Source: Pseudomonas mendocina | GTDB taxonomy: Bacteria > Pseudomonadota > Gammaproteobacteria > Pseudomonadales > Pseudomonadaceae | Length of the DNA: 64,000 bases | Reading direction: 5' to 3' | Assembly: GCF_003008615.1 (NCBI RefSeq) | Contig: NZ_CP027657.1 | Coordinates: 4,030,001 to 4,094,000, forward strand | Shown here: one piece after another, positions 1 to 8,252 of the stretch | Layout: each line of letters starts with the position of its first letter | How positions within the stretch are numbered: the stretch's first letter is position 1 | Made by a program: the position numbers and the translations under genes | The notes under the pieces: generated by a model | Told to the model about the DNA's origin: nothing | Databases searched by the model: none | Seen by the model: only the letters and a program-made list of their open reading frames with translations

Positions 1-3000
1 CCAGGTTGTTGCTCACGCCGTTGCCGTAGTTCAGCTCGGTGGCGGTGAAGGTGGCGCTGGGGGTGCGGCCGGCAATGAAGGCGGTAACGCCGGCCAGGTT
101 CCCCAGGTTGCCGCCGTCGACGTCTTCACGGTAACCGTAGTAGTTGCCCTTGAGGCCGGTGATGACGCCGAAGTCGTCATTGGCATCCGGTGCGTCGTTG
201 ACCGGGGTGACGCCCAGGGCGACCTTGCCCTCGACGCTGGTGGTGCCGTCGTTGACGCTGTAGGTGAAGTCACCTACGGGGTCGCCCGCCTTGTAGTCAT
301 CCGGGCCGTTGTATTTCAGCCCCTGCAGCTCGGCGATAGTCAGGGGCTGACCGTTGCTCACCGGGGTGCCGTTGGCCAGGGTTACGCTACCCACGGTCGG
401 TAGGCCGGTGACGGTGATGGTCAACACGTCGCTGAGGTCGACATCTGTCGGCGCTGCGATGTTGAGCGGTGTGCCGATGCTTTCCTCGGCGACGGTGACG
501 CTGGTGTTGGTGACCACCGGCGCGTCGTTGCGGCCTTCGATGGTCAGCGAAGCGCTGGTGCTGACGACGCCCCCCTTGCCGTCGCTGACGTCGTAGCTGT
601 AGTTGAGGACGACTTTCTCGCCGACGGCCAGGTAGTCGTATTGGGAGGGGTCGATCTTCAGACTGTTGCTGGCTACGTCGAAGGTGACGCCCGCATCGTT
701 GCCGCCGCCTACCAGTTGCAGGTTGACCACGCTGAGGACGTCGTTGGCGTCTTCGTCGCTGGCGTTCTGCAGCAGGTCGAGGCTGTAGGCCGAGGCATCC
801 TCGTCGGTCAGCGAACTCAGCGCACCGCTGACGATCGGCGCATCGTTGCTGCCGGTCAGGGTGATGCTGACGTCGCGGGAAGTTTCCGCGCCGCTGCTGT
901 CGGTGACAGTAACGCGGTAGATCAGGGTGACGGTCTCGCCTGCGCCGAGGTAGTCCAGCGCACCGGCGGCGACGCTGTAGTTCCACTGCACGTTACCCTG
1001 ACCATCGCCCGTGGCGGCGTTGTTGATCAGGGCGCTGAGATTGCCGAGGGCACTGACGTCGTTGTCGTTGCCATCTTTGGCACTGACCAGTTGGGTGACG
1101 ATGCTGTGCGTGTTGCTCAGGTCGGCATCGCTGAAGCCGATGTTGCCATCGGCGGTCAGGTTGCCGGTGTTCTCGCCCGGTACACCATCAGCGCGTTCGG
1201 CCAGGGTCGCGCTCTGCACGCTGCTTTCGAACACCGGGGCGTCGTTGCGGCCTTCGATGGTGATCGTGGCGGTGGTGGGGGTGACACCGCCGTTGCCGTC
1301 GATCACGTCGTAGCTGTAGGTGAGCACCACTTTCTCACCAGCGGCGAGGTAGTTGTAGGCGTTCGGGTTCACCTGCAGGCTGTTGCCCGCCAGGGTCACG
1401 CCGCTGGCGTCTGTGCCGGACGTCTCTTGCAGATTGGCGATGTTCAGAACGTCGCTGGCGTCGACATCGCTGGCATTTTCCAGCAGGTCGACGGTGAAGG
1501 CGTTGGCGTCTTCGTTGCTGCTCTGGCTGATGGCGCTGCTGATCACCGGTGCGTCGTTGACGCCGTCGATGGTGATGGTGGCGCTGGTATCCACCAGGCC
1601 GCCCTGGCCATCGCTGACCTGGTATTGGTAGACGAGGGTAACGCTCTCGCCGACGGCCAGGTAGTTGTAGTGGGACGGGTCGACCACCAGGGTGTTGCCC
1701 TGCAGGCTGACGCCGGAGGCGTCGTTGCCGCTGGTTTCGCTGAGGTTGACGACGCTGAGCACGTCCTTGGTATCGGCGTCGCTGGCGTTGGCCAGCAGGT
1801 CGATCACCTGGCCGGCAGCGTCTTCGTCGGTGCCGACACTGATGGCGCCGGTCACCACGGGGGCGTCGTTCACGCCGGTGACAGTGATGGTCAGGGTGCT
1901 GCTGCTCGACAGTGCGCCGTCGGTAGCCGTGAAGGGCACCTTGATGACCAGTACCTCATCTTGTCCGAGCGCCTGGTAGGTGGCATTGCTGGGGTCGAAC
2001 GTCCAGCTGCCGTCCGGGTTCAGGCTGAAGCCGGCCGGAGCCGGATTGTTCAGGCTGAAGCTCAGGTTGTCGCCGTCGACATCGGTCGCGGCGAGTTGAC
2101 CGCCGATGGCCGGCGCGTCCTCGAGCGTGTCTGCACTGGTGGGCGCTGCAATCGGAGCGTCGTTCACCGGGGTGATATTGAGGGTGACGCTGTCGCTGTC
2201 GCTCAGCTTGCCGTCGGTGGTGTTGATGGTCAGGGTGTCCTGGCCGTTGTAGTTGGGCGCCGGGACGTACTTCAGGCCTTGCAGGGCGGCACTGATGGCG
2301 GCCTGGGAACCGGACAGGGTGATGCTGCCGGTGCCATTGCCGCTGAAGGTCACGCCGCCTTTCAGCGGGCCGAGGGTCAGCACGCCATGCTCGACGGAGA
2401 GAGTGGTGGTCAGGCGGTCGCCGTCGACGTCACTGACGGCGATGCTGTTGCCATTGAGCAGGCTGAAGGTCTTGCTGCCGTCTTCGGCCAGGGTCTGTGC
2501 GCCCGGCGCGGTGTTGACCGGGGCATCGTTGACCGGATTGATGCTGAAGGTAAGGGTGGCGGTGCTGGTAAGGCTGCCATCGCTGAGGGTGTAGGTGACC
2601 GACGGTACCGGGCCGTTGTAGTCCTTGGCCGGGACGAAGGTGAAGTCGCCGTTGGCCTGGATGGTCAGCTTGCCGATGCCGAGGTTGAGGGTTTCACCGG
2701 CGTTGGCGCTGACGAAGGGTAGGCTGGTCAGGCTGAACTTGGTGACGCTCAGGGCATCGCCATCGACGTCTCGGTCGTTGCTCAGCACGTTGCCGATGGC
2801 GGTGGTGTCTTCGTCGAGGGTGATCGCGTCGTTGACGCCGACCGGACGGTCATTGACCGCGGCGATGGTAACGGTCGCGGTGGCCTTGTCGACGGAGGTG
2901 GCGCCGTCGTTGTCCACGGCGCTGTATTCGAAGGTGGTGGTGCCGTTCCAGTCCTTGTTCGGGACGAAGTAAACCGGGCCGCTGACGCTGTCGCCGGCTT

Positions 3001-6000
3001 TCAGGGCGGTGCCACCGTTGGCGCTGGCGTACAGGGTGCCATTGGCCGGAATGGAGCCAAGGGTGAAGCCGGTGACGCTGCCATCGACATCGCTGCCGGA
3101 CAGGTTCACCTGGATGCGCGCGGCTTGATCCTCGCTGCCCGAGGCACTGACGGCATTGGCCACCGGGGCGTCATTGGTGCCGGTCAGGGTGATGGTCAGG
3201 GTACTGTCGGCGCTGGCGCCGTGTTCATCGGTGACGGTGACCGGGATCTCGAGAACCAGTTGCTCGCCTGCCTTGAGGTAGTCGTAGGCGTCGTTGCTGG
3301 CGTCGAAGATCCATTGGCCGTCGCTGCCCAAGGTCAGGCCGGCGATGTTGGCCGTGGTGCTGAAGCTGAGTACGGCGCCGTCGTCGACGTCACTGGCGTC
3401 GATCTGGCCGCCGATCTGGCCGTCACCTTCGCTGGCCTGGGCCGTGGCGGCGGTGATCACCGGCTTGTCGTTCACGCCGGTGACGGTGATGGTCAGCGTG
3501 CTGTTGCTCGACAGCTTGCCGTCGCTGGCGGTGAAGTTGATCGTCAGGGTGGTGGACTTGCCTTCTGCCAGGTGCTGGTAGGCCGCGTGGCCGGGGTCGA
3601 GTGTCCAGCTACCGTCGCTGTTGAGGGTGAAACCGCCGGGCAGGGTGCCCTGAGCGCTATAGGTCAGGATATCGCCGTCGACATCAGTGGCCGCGAGTTG
3701 CCCGCCGATTACCGGGGCGTCCTCGGTGGTCGCTTCGGATGTCGGGGTGGCGACCGGGGCGTCGTTCACCGGGGAGATATTGAGGGTGACGCTGTCGCTG
3801 TCACTCAGCTTGCCATCGGTGGTGTTGATGGTCAGGGTGTCCTGGCCGTTGTAGTCCTTGCCCGGTACGTATTTCAGGCCTTGCAACGCAAGGTTGATGG
3901 CGGCCTGGGAGCCGGACAGGGTGATGCTGCCGGTGCCATTGCCACTGAAGGTCACGCCGCCTTTCAGCGGGCCGAGGGTCAGCACACCGTGCTCGACGGA
4001 GAGGGTGGTGGTCAGGCGGTCGCCGTCGACGTCACTGACGGCGATGCTGTTGCCATTGAGCAGGCTGAAGGTCTTGCTGCCGTCTTCGGCCAGGGTCTGT
4101 GCGCCCGGCGCGGTGTTGACCGGGGCATCGTTGACCGGGTTGATGCTGAAGGTAAGGGTGGCGGTGCTGGTAAGGCTGCCATCGCTGAGGGTGTAGGTGA
4201 CCGACGGTACCGGGCCGTTGTAGTCCTTGGCCGGGACGAAGGTGAAGTCGCCGTTGGCCTGGATGGTCAGCTTGCCGATGCCGAGGTTGAGGGTTTCACC
4301 GGCGTTGGCGCTGACGAAGGGTAGGCTGGTCAGGCTGAATTTGGTGACGCTGAGGCTGGCATTGTCGACGTCGGTGTCGTTGCTCAGCACATTGCCGGTG
4401 GCGGTGGTGTCTTCGTCCAGGGTAATACGGTCGGCCACACCTACTGGGGCATCGTTGCTGCCGTTGATGGTGACGGTGACGCTGCTCTCGGTGCCGTCGG
4501 CGCTGGTGACCTTGAAGGATTCGCTATAGGCCTGGCCAACGTTCAGCTCGTTGTAGGCAGAGTGAGCGACGAAGCTCCAGTTGCCGGCCGCATCGATGCT
4601 GAAGGTGCCGTAAGTGCCTGCGACATTGTTCTGGGCAACGAAGGTTTCCGCACTGTCGACATCGCTGATGGTCAGGGTGCCATTGGCAGTCAGCGGCGCG
4701 TTGGTTTCGCTCAGCTGTACATTGGCGCTGCTGAGCACTGCGGCATCGTTGGTGCCGTTGATGGTAACGGTGACGCTGCTCTCGGTGCCGTCGGCGCTGG
4801 TGACCTTGAAGGATTCGCTATAGGCCTGGCCAACGTTCAGCTCGTTGAAGGCGGAGTTGGCGACGAAGGTCCAGTTGCCAGCCGCGTCGATGCTGAAGGT
4901 GCCGTAAGTGCCGGCGATGTTGCTCTGGGCAACGAAGGTCTCTGGGCTGTCGACATCGCTGATGGACAAGGTGCCGCTGGTGCTCAGCGGTGCATCGGTC
5001 TCGGTCAGTTGCACGTCGGCACTGCCGAGAATGGCCGCATCGTTAACGCCGGTGACGGTGATGCTCAGGGTGCTGCTGGTCTTGGCACCAAATTCATCGC
5101 TGACTTCGAAAGGTACGGCCAGGGTCAGCTTCTGACCTTCGGCCAGGAATTGATAGGCGGCGTTGCCTGCGTCCAGTGTCCACTCGCCGGTCTGTGCATT
5201 GAGGGTGAAGCCTGCCGGTACGTTGCCGGTCAAGGCATAGTTGAGCACCGCACCTTTGTCGGCGTCGCTGGCCTGCAGGGTGCCACTGACGCTCTGGTCT
5301 TCGCTGACTTCGGCACTGCTGGCGGTGGCGATGGGGGTGTCGTTGGCACCATTGAAATTGATGGTGATGACACGGGTGTCGCTGGCCCCGGATGGGTCTT
5401 TGACCGTCACCACGAAGCTGTCGCTGGCCTGTTCGCCGTCTTGCAGGCCGTTAACCGCTTTGGCATCCACCACGTAGGTGTAGCTGCCATCGGGGTTGAC
5501 CGTCAGTTCGCCATAGGCGCCCGTTGCGCTACCGCTCCAGGTCAGTACGGTATCGTCGACATCGGTGGCAGCCAACTGGCCCTTGATGTCGGTGAAGGTG
5601 TCGGCTGCGGCACTGTCGTCGAGGGTGGCGTCGTAGGTGCCGGTGGCGACCGGGGCGTCATTGACCGGCGTGACGTTCAGGTTGACCGTCAGCGGAGTCG
5701 AGGCGCCGCGGCCATCGGTGGCGGTCACTTCGAAGCTGTCGGCGCCGTTGTAGTCCTGCGCCGGGGTGTAGGTCCAGGTGCCATTGGCATTGAGTACCAG
5801 CGTGCCGTTGCTCGGCGCGCGGGTGATGCTCAGCGTGACCAGGTCACCATTGGCGTCACGAGTGGTGAAGACGCCGCTGATCGGCGTGTCCTCGGCAGTC
5901 TGCAGATTGAGCGGGCCTTGTGCTGCACCGTTGCCGTCGAGGAACTCGGGCGCTTGGTTCGGCAGCGCTTCCTGGAACTGTTCGTCGGCGCGGCCGAAGT

Positions 6001-6457
6001 CGCCCAGGCCGCTGGTCTCGAAGCCGATCGTGGCTTCTACCACTTCACCGGTTGCATCGAGCAACACGAAGCTGTGACCACCTCCAGCGCCGCCCGTGCC
6101 GCCACCGGCCGAGCTTGGGCCAGCCGCAGTAGCCTCGAGGGCCTCGGTCGGATCCAGGCCGGCCTCGATGGCCTGCTGCAGTTGCGCGACTTCATCGCCG
6201 GGGCTCACGACCTGCTGAGAGGGTTGCGCATCTTGCACTGCAACGTTGGTGTCAGACGCGCTCCATTGGCTGTCGCGCCCCAGATCCAGGGTGCGCCCAT
6301 CAGCCAGTGCCAGGGTGACCATGCCGCTGTCGCCAGTGAGAACCTCCTCGCCTTTGAAGAGTCGGTCGCCTTCTACCAGAAGGCGACGAGCGCCATCCGG
6401 AGAAACGGCAAAGACCTGGCCAACAATGCTTTGGACGGTCGCAATGACACTGCTCAT
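1..6457 (-). CDS. lapA: LapA-type giant cell-surface adhesin, N-terminal part (partial)
   Basis: The minus-strand frame stays open from ATG at 6457 (GGAG about 9 bases upstream) to the window edge: at least 2,152 residues, C-terminus missing. LapA-type adhesins are exported by a dedicated type I system and stay anchored in the outer-membrane TolC-like pore by an N-terminal retention module, until periplasmic protease LapG cuts them when c-di-GMP falls. Residues 1-109 look like that module (start MSSVIATVQSIVGQVFAVS). A TAAG di-alanine site follows at 110-113, then a Gly/Ser/Ala linker. From about residue 150 onward the protein consists of roughly 18 VCBS/cadherin-like modules of about 98-125 residues ending in motifs such as VNDAPV or INGTNDA. 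Signal peptide is absent, as expected for type I export. The export genes are divergent next door. No lapD or lapG is in the window. High GC and repeats make long false frames on the other strand. Confidence 0.93.
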   Translation of the reverse strand, partial: MSSVIATVQSIVGQVFAVSPDGARRLLVEGDRLFKGEEVLTGDSGMVTLALADGRTLDLGRDSQWSASDTNVAVQDAQPSQQVVSPGDEVAQLQQAIEAGLDPTEALEATAAGPSSAGGGTGGAGGGHSFVLLDATGEVVEATIGFETSGLGDFGRADEQFQEALPNQAPEFLDGNGAAQGPLNLQTAEDTPISGVFTTRDANGDLVTLSITRAPSNGTLVLNANGTWTYTPAQDYNGADSFEVTATDGRGASTPLTVNLNVTPVNDAPVATGTYDATLDDSAAADTFTDIKGQLAATDVDDTVLTWSGSATGAYGELTVNPDGSYTYVVDAKAVNGLQDGEQASDSFVVTVKDPSGASDTRVITINFNGANDTPIATASSAEVSEDQSVSGTLQASDADKGAVLNYALTGNVPAGFTLNAQTGEWTLDAGNAAYQFLAEGQKLTLAVPFEVSDEFGAKTSSTLSITVTGVNDAAILGSADVQLTETDAPLSTSGTLSISDVDSPETFVAQSNIAGTYGTFSIDAAGNWTFVANSAFNELNVGQAYSESFKVTSADGTESSVTVTINGTNDAAVLSSANVQLSETNAPLTANGTLTISDVDSAETFVAQNNVAGTYGTFSIDAAGNWSFVAHSAYNELNVGQAYSESFKVTSADGTESSVTVTINGSNDAPVGVADRITLDEDTTATGNVLSNDTDVDNASLSVTKFSLTSLPFVSANAGETLNLGIGKLTIQANGDFTFVPAKDYNGPVPSVTYTLSDGSLTSTATLTFSINPVNDAPVNTAPGAQTLAEDGSKTFSLLNGNSIAVSDVDGDRLTTTLSVEHGVLTLGPLKGGVTFSGNGTGSITLSGSQAAINLALQGLKYVPGKDYNGQDTLTINTTDGKLSDSDSVTLNISPVNDAPVATPTSEATTEDAPVIGGQLAATDVDGDILTYSAQGTLPGGFTLNSDGSWTLDPGHAAYQHLAEGKSTTLTINFTASDGKLSSNSTLTITVTGVNDKPVITAATAQASEGDGQIGGQIDASDVDDGAVLSFSTTANIAGLTLGSDGQWIFDASNDAYDYLKAGEQLVLEIPVTVTDEHGASADSTLTITLTGTNDAPVANAVSASGSEDQAARIQVNLSGSDVDGSVTGFTLGSIPANGTLYASANGGTALKAGDSVSGPVYFVPNKDWNGTTTFEYSAVDNDGATSVDKATATVTIAAVNDRPVGVNDAITLDEDTTAIGNVLSNDRDVDGDALSVTKFSLTSLPFVSANAGETLNLGIGKLTIQANGDFTFVPAKDYNGPVPSVTYTLSDGSLTSTATLTFSINPVNDAPVNTAPGAQTLAEDGSKTFSLLNGNSIAVSDVDGDRLTTTLSVEHGVLTLGPLKGGVTFSGNGTGSITLSGSQAAISAALQGLKYVPAPNYNGQDTLTINTTDGKLSDSDSVTLNITPVNDAPIAAPTSADTLEDAPAIGGQLAATDVDGDNLSFSLNNPAPAGFSLNPDGSWTFDPSNATYQALGQDEVLVIKVPFTATDGALSSSSTLTITVTGVNDAPVVTGAISVGTDEDAAGQVIDLLANASDADTKDVLSVVNLSETSGNDASGVSLQGNTLVVDPSHYNYLAVGESVTLVYQYQVSDGQGGLVDTSATITIDGVNDAPVISSAISQSSNEDANAFTVDLLENASDVDASDVLNIANLQETSGTDASGVTLAGNSLQVNPNAYNYLAAGEKVVLTYSYDVIDGNGGVTPTTATITIEGRNDAPVFESSVQSATLAERADGVPGENTGNLTADGNIGFSDADLSNTHSIVTQLVSAKDGNDNDVSALGNLSALINNAATGDGQGNVQWNYSVAAGALDYLGAGETVTLIYRVTVTDSSGAETSRDVSITLTGSNDAPIVSGALSSLTDEDASAYSLDLLQNASDEDANDVLSVVNLQLVGGGNDAGVTFDVASNSLKIDPSQYDYLAVGEKVVLNYSYDVSDGKGGVVSTSASLTIEGRNDAPVVTNTSVTVAEESIGTPLNIAAPTDVDLSDVLTITVTGLPTVGSVTLANGTPVSNGQPLTIAELQGLKYNGPDDYKAGDPVGDFTYSVNDGTTSVEGKVALGVTPVNDAPDANDDFGVITGLKGNYYGYREDVDGGNLGNLAGVTAFIAGRTPSATFTATELNYGNGVSNNL
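2161..2752 (-). repeat. LapA long internal duplication, copy 1
   Basis: This block matches 3763-4354 at an offset of exactly 1,602 bases (534 codons). Over the central 430 bases (2311-2740) I count about six differences, mostly silent, whereas flanking modules at the same offset are clearly diverged. This indicates recent duplication or gene conversion of about two VCBS-like modules within an older two-module higher-order repeat. Confidence 0.85.
3763..4354 (-). repeat. LapA long internal duplication, copy 2
   Basis: Partner of 2161-2752 (534-codon offset). The near-identity ends around 4354, where the two copies diverge abruptly. Such stretches are hot spots for repeat-number change and for misassembly from short reads. 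Confidence 0.85.
4461..5048 (-). repeat. Tandem pair of 98-codon VCBS modules in LapA
   Basis: Two adjacent modules (4461-4754 and 4755-5048) repeat with a 294-base period, that is 98 codons. The first 100 bases are almost identical, and similarity falls towards the far end. Each encodes a module ending in VTVTINGTNDA, typical of VCBS repeats. Confidence 0.8.
6119..6130 (-). other. Predicted LapG cleavage site (TAAG) in LapA
   Basis: Codons for Thr110-Ala111-Ala112-Gly113 of the adhesin. In Pseudomonas LapA the periplasmic cysteine protease LapG cuts between the two alanines of a TAAG/(A/P)AAG motif near residue 108; position and surrounding Gly-rich linker agree. Cleavage here is inferred, since lapG is not in the window. 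Confidence 0.75.
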
Positions 6458-6609
6458 CGTGTGACTCTCCTGAGATGGTTCTCAACGTGCCTTTCGTCGT
6501 TCTGGCCTACTCGATTCTTGGCCCGGCGCTAGGCTGGCAAATAGGGTGTAAAGATGTTGAAACAGTATCGCCAGAATTTTGGCTAAAACTTTTTGACTAG
6601 GTGTTTTGC

Positions 6610-6623
6610 GTCAGAGTATTGAC
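6610..6623. promoter_or_regulatory. FleQ-like binding site
   Basis: GTCAGAGTATTGAC keeps both outer arms (GTCA...TTGAC) of the published FleQ box, GTCAATAAATTGAC as I recall it, with 10 of 14 positions matching. FleQ is the c-di-GMP-responsive regulator of lapA in P. putida and related species. The site lies about 153 bases upstream of the lapA start. The match is by eye only. Confidence 0.5.
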
Positions 6624-6697
6624 CTATTCGCCGGCATCCTAAACAATTGCCGAACTGATGTCACTTTGATATTTGCTCTTCGTCTGGTGTTTTGCAA

Positions 6698-6713
6698 TGT
6701 GACTTGAGTCACA
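6698..6713. promoter_or_regulatory. CRP/Vfr-type palindrome upstream of lapE
   Basis: TGTGACTTGAGTCACA matches TGTGA-N6-TCACA exactly. The arms extend to AATGTGAC...GTCACATT at 6696-6715. It sits 75 bases upstream of the lapE ATG, a usual place for CRP-family activation. Vfr is the Pseudomonas CRP homologue. Binding is inferred. Confidence 0.6.
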
Positions 6714-6788
6714 TTATTGGTGCCCTTGGCGACTCGTTCCGTCCGGGCGCTCTAGGACGCCCACATTACCTGTTAAGGAAGCCAGTTT

Positions 6789-8141
6789 ATGCGTTTGCGC
6801 CTGTTCCACGTTCTGCCGCTTGCCTTGGCGATCAGCCTGCCCGCTTACTCCCAGACTCTCCCTGAAGCCATGCAACATGCCATGGGTGTGCACCCTGAAA
6901 TCCAGGCCGGCGTGAATGGCCGTCTGGCAGCCGACAAACAGCTCGAGGCGGCTCGTGGCGGCTACCTGCCTTCCGTGGATTTGCTGGCTGGTTATGGTCG
7001 CGAAGGCACTGACAACACTTCGACCCGTGCTACAGGGCGTCACGGTTTTGAAACCCTGAATCGCGGTGAGTCCAGTCTGCGTCTGAGCCAGATGGTGTTC
7101 GATGGTTTCGCTACCCAGAACGAAGTGGGTCGCCAGCAAGCCACGGTCAATTCTCGTGCTTACGCACTGCTGGGAACTTCCGAGCGCACCGCATTGGATG
7201 TGGCCGAAGTCTATATAGATGTACTGCGCCGCCAAGAGATGGTGCGCCTTGCAGAAGACAACCTGCGCAGCCACGAACGTATCTATGATCAGATCAGCCT
7301 GCGCAGTCAGCGTGGCGTCGGCCGTCTGGCCGACCAGGATCAGGCAGAGGCCCGCCTGGCCCAGGCGCGTAACAATCTGATCACCGAGCAGACCAATCTG
7401 GCTGATGCTCGCACCAACTTCTATAGCGTCGTCGGTCTGGATCCTACGGAGCTGGTCGAGCCGTCCGGCCTGCCGGGCCAACTGCCGGAATCGCTGCAGG
7501 ACGCACGTCAGGCGCTGGTGGCCAACAGCCCGATCCTGCGCTCCGCCGAGTCCGATGTGGCGGCGACCGAGAAGCAGTACGAGGCGGCTAAGTCGCTTTT
7601 CTACCCGCGTTTCGATGCGGAACTGTCACGCAACGCCGACAGCAACATCGACGGTGTGGACGGCCACTCCAACGAATGGCAGGCGATGCTGCGCATGCGC
7701 TATAACCTGTTCGCCGGCGGTAGCAACAAGGCCGACCTGGAGTCCAAGTCCTATCAGGTGAACCAGGCGCTGGACATCCGCAACAACGCGATGCGCGTAT
7801 TGAACGAAGACCTGGGCCTTTCCTGGAACGCGCTGAACAATGCCCGTGAGCAGTTGCCCATCGCCCGTGAGTACGTGGAATACAGCACGCGGGTACGTGA
7901 GTCGTACCAGAAGCAGTTCAGCATTGGTGAACGCACGCTGCTGGATCTGCTCGACAGTGAGAACGAGTTGTTCACAGCCTCGCGTCGTCTGACCGACCTG
8001 CGTTACAGCGAGCTGTTTACTCAGTACCGCATCAAGGCCACCATGGGCGAATTGCTTAAGAGTCAAGGGGTTGTGGCGCCCATGGCGACCGTGGTCCAGT
8101 CCGACCTCAAACCGAAGGCAACGCTGCCCAGCCTGAACTGA
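6789..8141 (+). CDS. lapE: TolC-family outer-membrane protein of the LapA exporter
   Basis: 450 residues, the usual size for TolC/AggA outer-membrane factors. A signal peptide covers residues 1-21 (hydrophobic core LPLALAISLPA, cut after YSQ). The rest shows the two-fold repeat of long amphipathic helices typical of TolC (for example around residues 40-130 and 250-380). The ATG follows AAGGA. It should form the outer-membrane channel through which LapA is exported and in which its N-terminal plug is held. It is first in a lapE-lapB-lapC set and is divergent from the adhesin. The 111-base gap to lapB contains a stem-loop. Confidence 0.92.
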   Translation: MRLRLFHVLPLALAISLPAYSQTLPEAMQHAMGVHPEIQAGVNGRLAADKQLEAARGGYLPSVDLLAGYGREGTDNTSTRATGRHGFETLNRGESSLRLSQMVFDGFATQNEVGRQQATVNSRAYALLGTSERTALDVAEVYIDVLRRQEMVRLAEDNLRSHERIYDQISLRSQRGVGRLADQDQAEARLAQARNNLITEQTNLADARTNFYSVVGLDPTELVEPSGLPGQLPESLQDARQALVANSPILRSAESDVAATEKQYEAAKSLFYPRFDAELSRNADSNIDGVDGHSNEWQAMLRMRYNLFAGGSNKADLESKSYQVNQALDIRNNAMRVLNEDLGLSWNALNNAREQLPIAREYVEYSTRVRESYQKQFSIGERTLLDLLDSENELFTASRRLTDLRYSELFTQYRIKATMGELLKSQGVVAPMATVVQSDLKPKATLPSLN

Positions 8142-8162
8142 TTACCCCGCCTTGCTGTGAGC

Positions 8163-8196
8163 TGCCCGCTGAGGATGCGTTTATCCTTTGCGGGCA
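8163..8196 (+). other. Stem-loop between lapE and lapB
   Basis: TGCCCGC (8163-8169) pairs with GCGGGCA (8190-8196), with an additional GGAT/ATCC pairing inside. No clean T-run follows, so this is more likely an attenuating or RNA-processing hairpin than a full terminator. It could lower lapB-lapC expression relative to lapE. Confidence 0.4.
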
Positions 8197-8252
8197 TTCC
8201 CGTTTGTGGGACATGAAGATGTATCCGAAGAATCACTGAAGAGAGTCCTGGT

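Larger units (their letters stand above)
6458..6788. promoter_or_regulatory. Divergent lapA / lapEBC intergenic control region
   Basis: A 331-base gap, richer in A+T than the genes, lies between the divergent adhesin and exporter starts, so both promoters should lie here. It holds a FleQ-like palindrome (6610-6623) and a CRP/Vfr-like palindrome (6698-6713), described separately. I saw no open reading frame of interest in it and could not assign -35/-10 elements with confidence. Confidence 0.7.

Noticed and set aside
641..2722. Long open frame on the plus strand across the LapA repeats
   Set aside because: It runs opposite to the clearly coding minus-strand VCBS modules, is low in complexity (Val/Ala/Gly/Asp) and arises from high GC with repeated codons.
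2161..5048. CRISPR-like periodic repeats
   Set aside because: The periodic sequence is coding (VCBS modules with 294-base and longer periods), with no short direct repeats separated by unique spacers.
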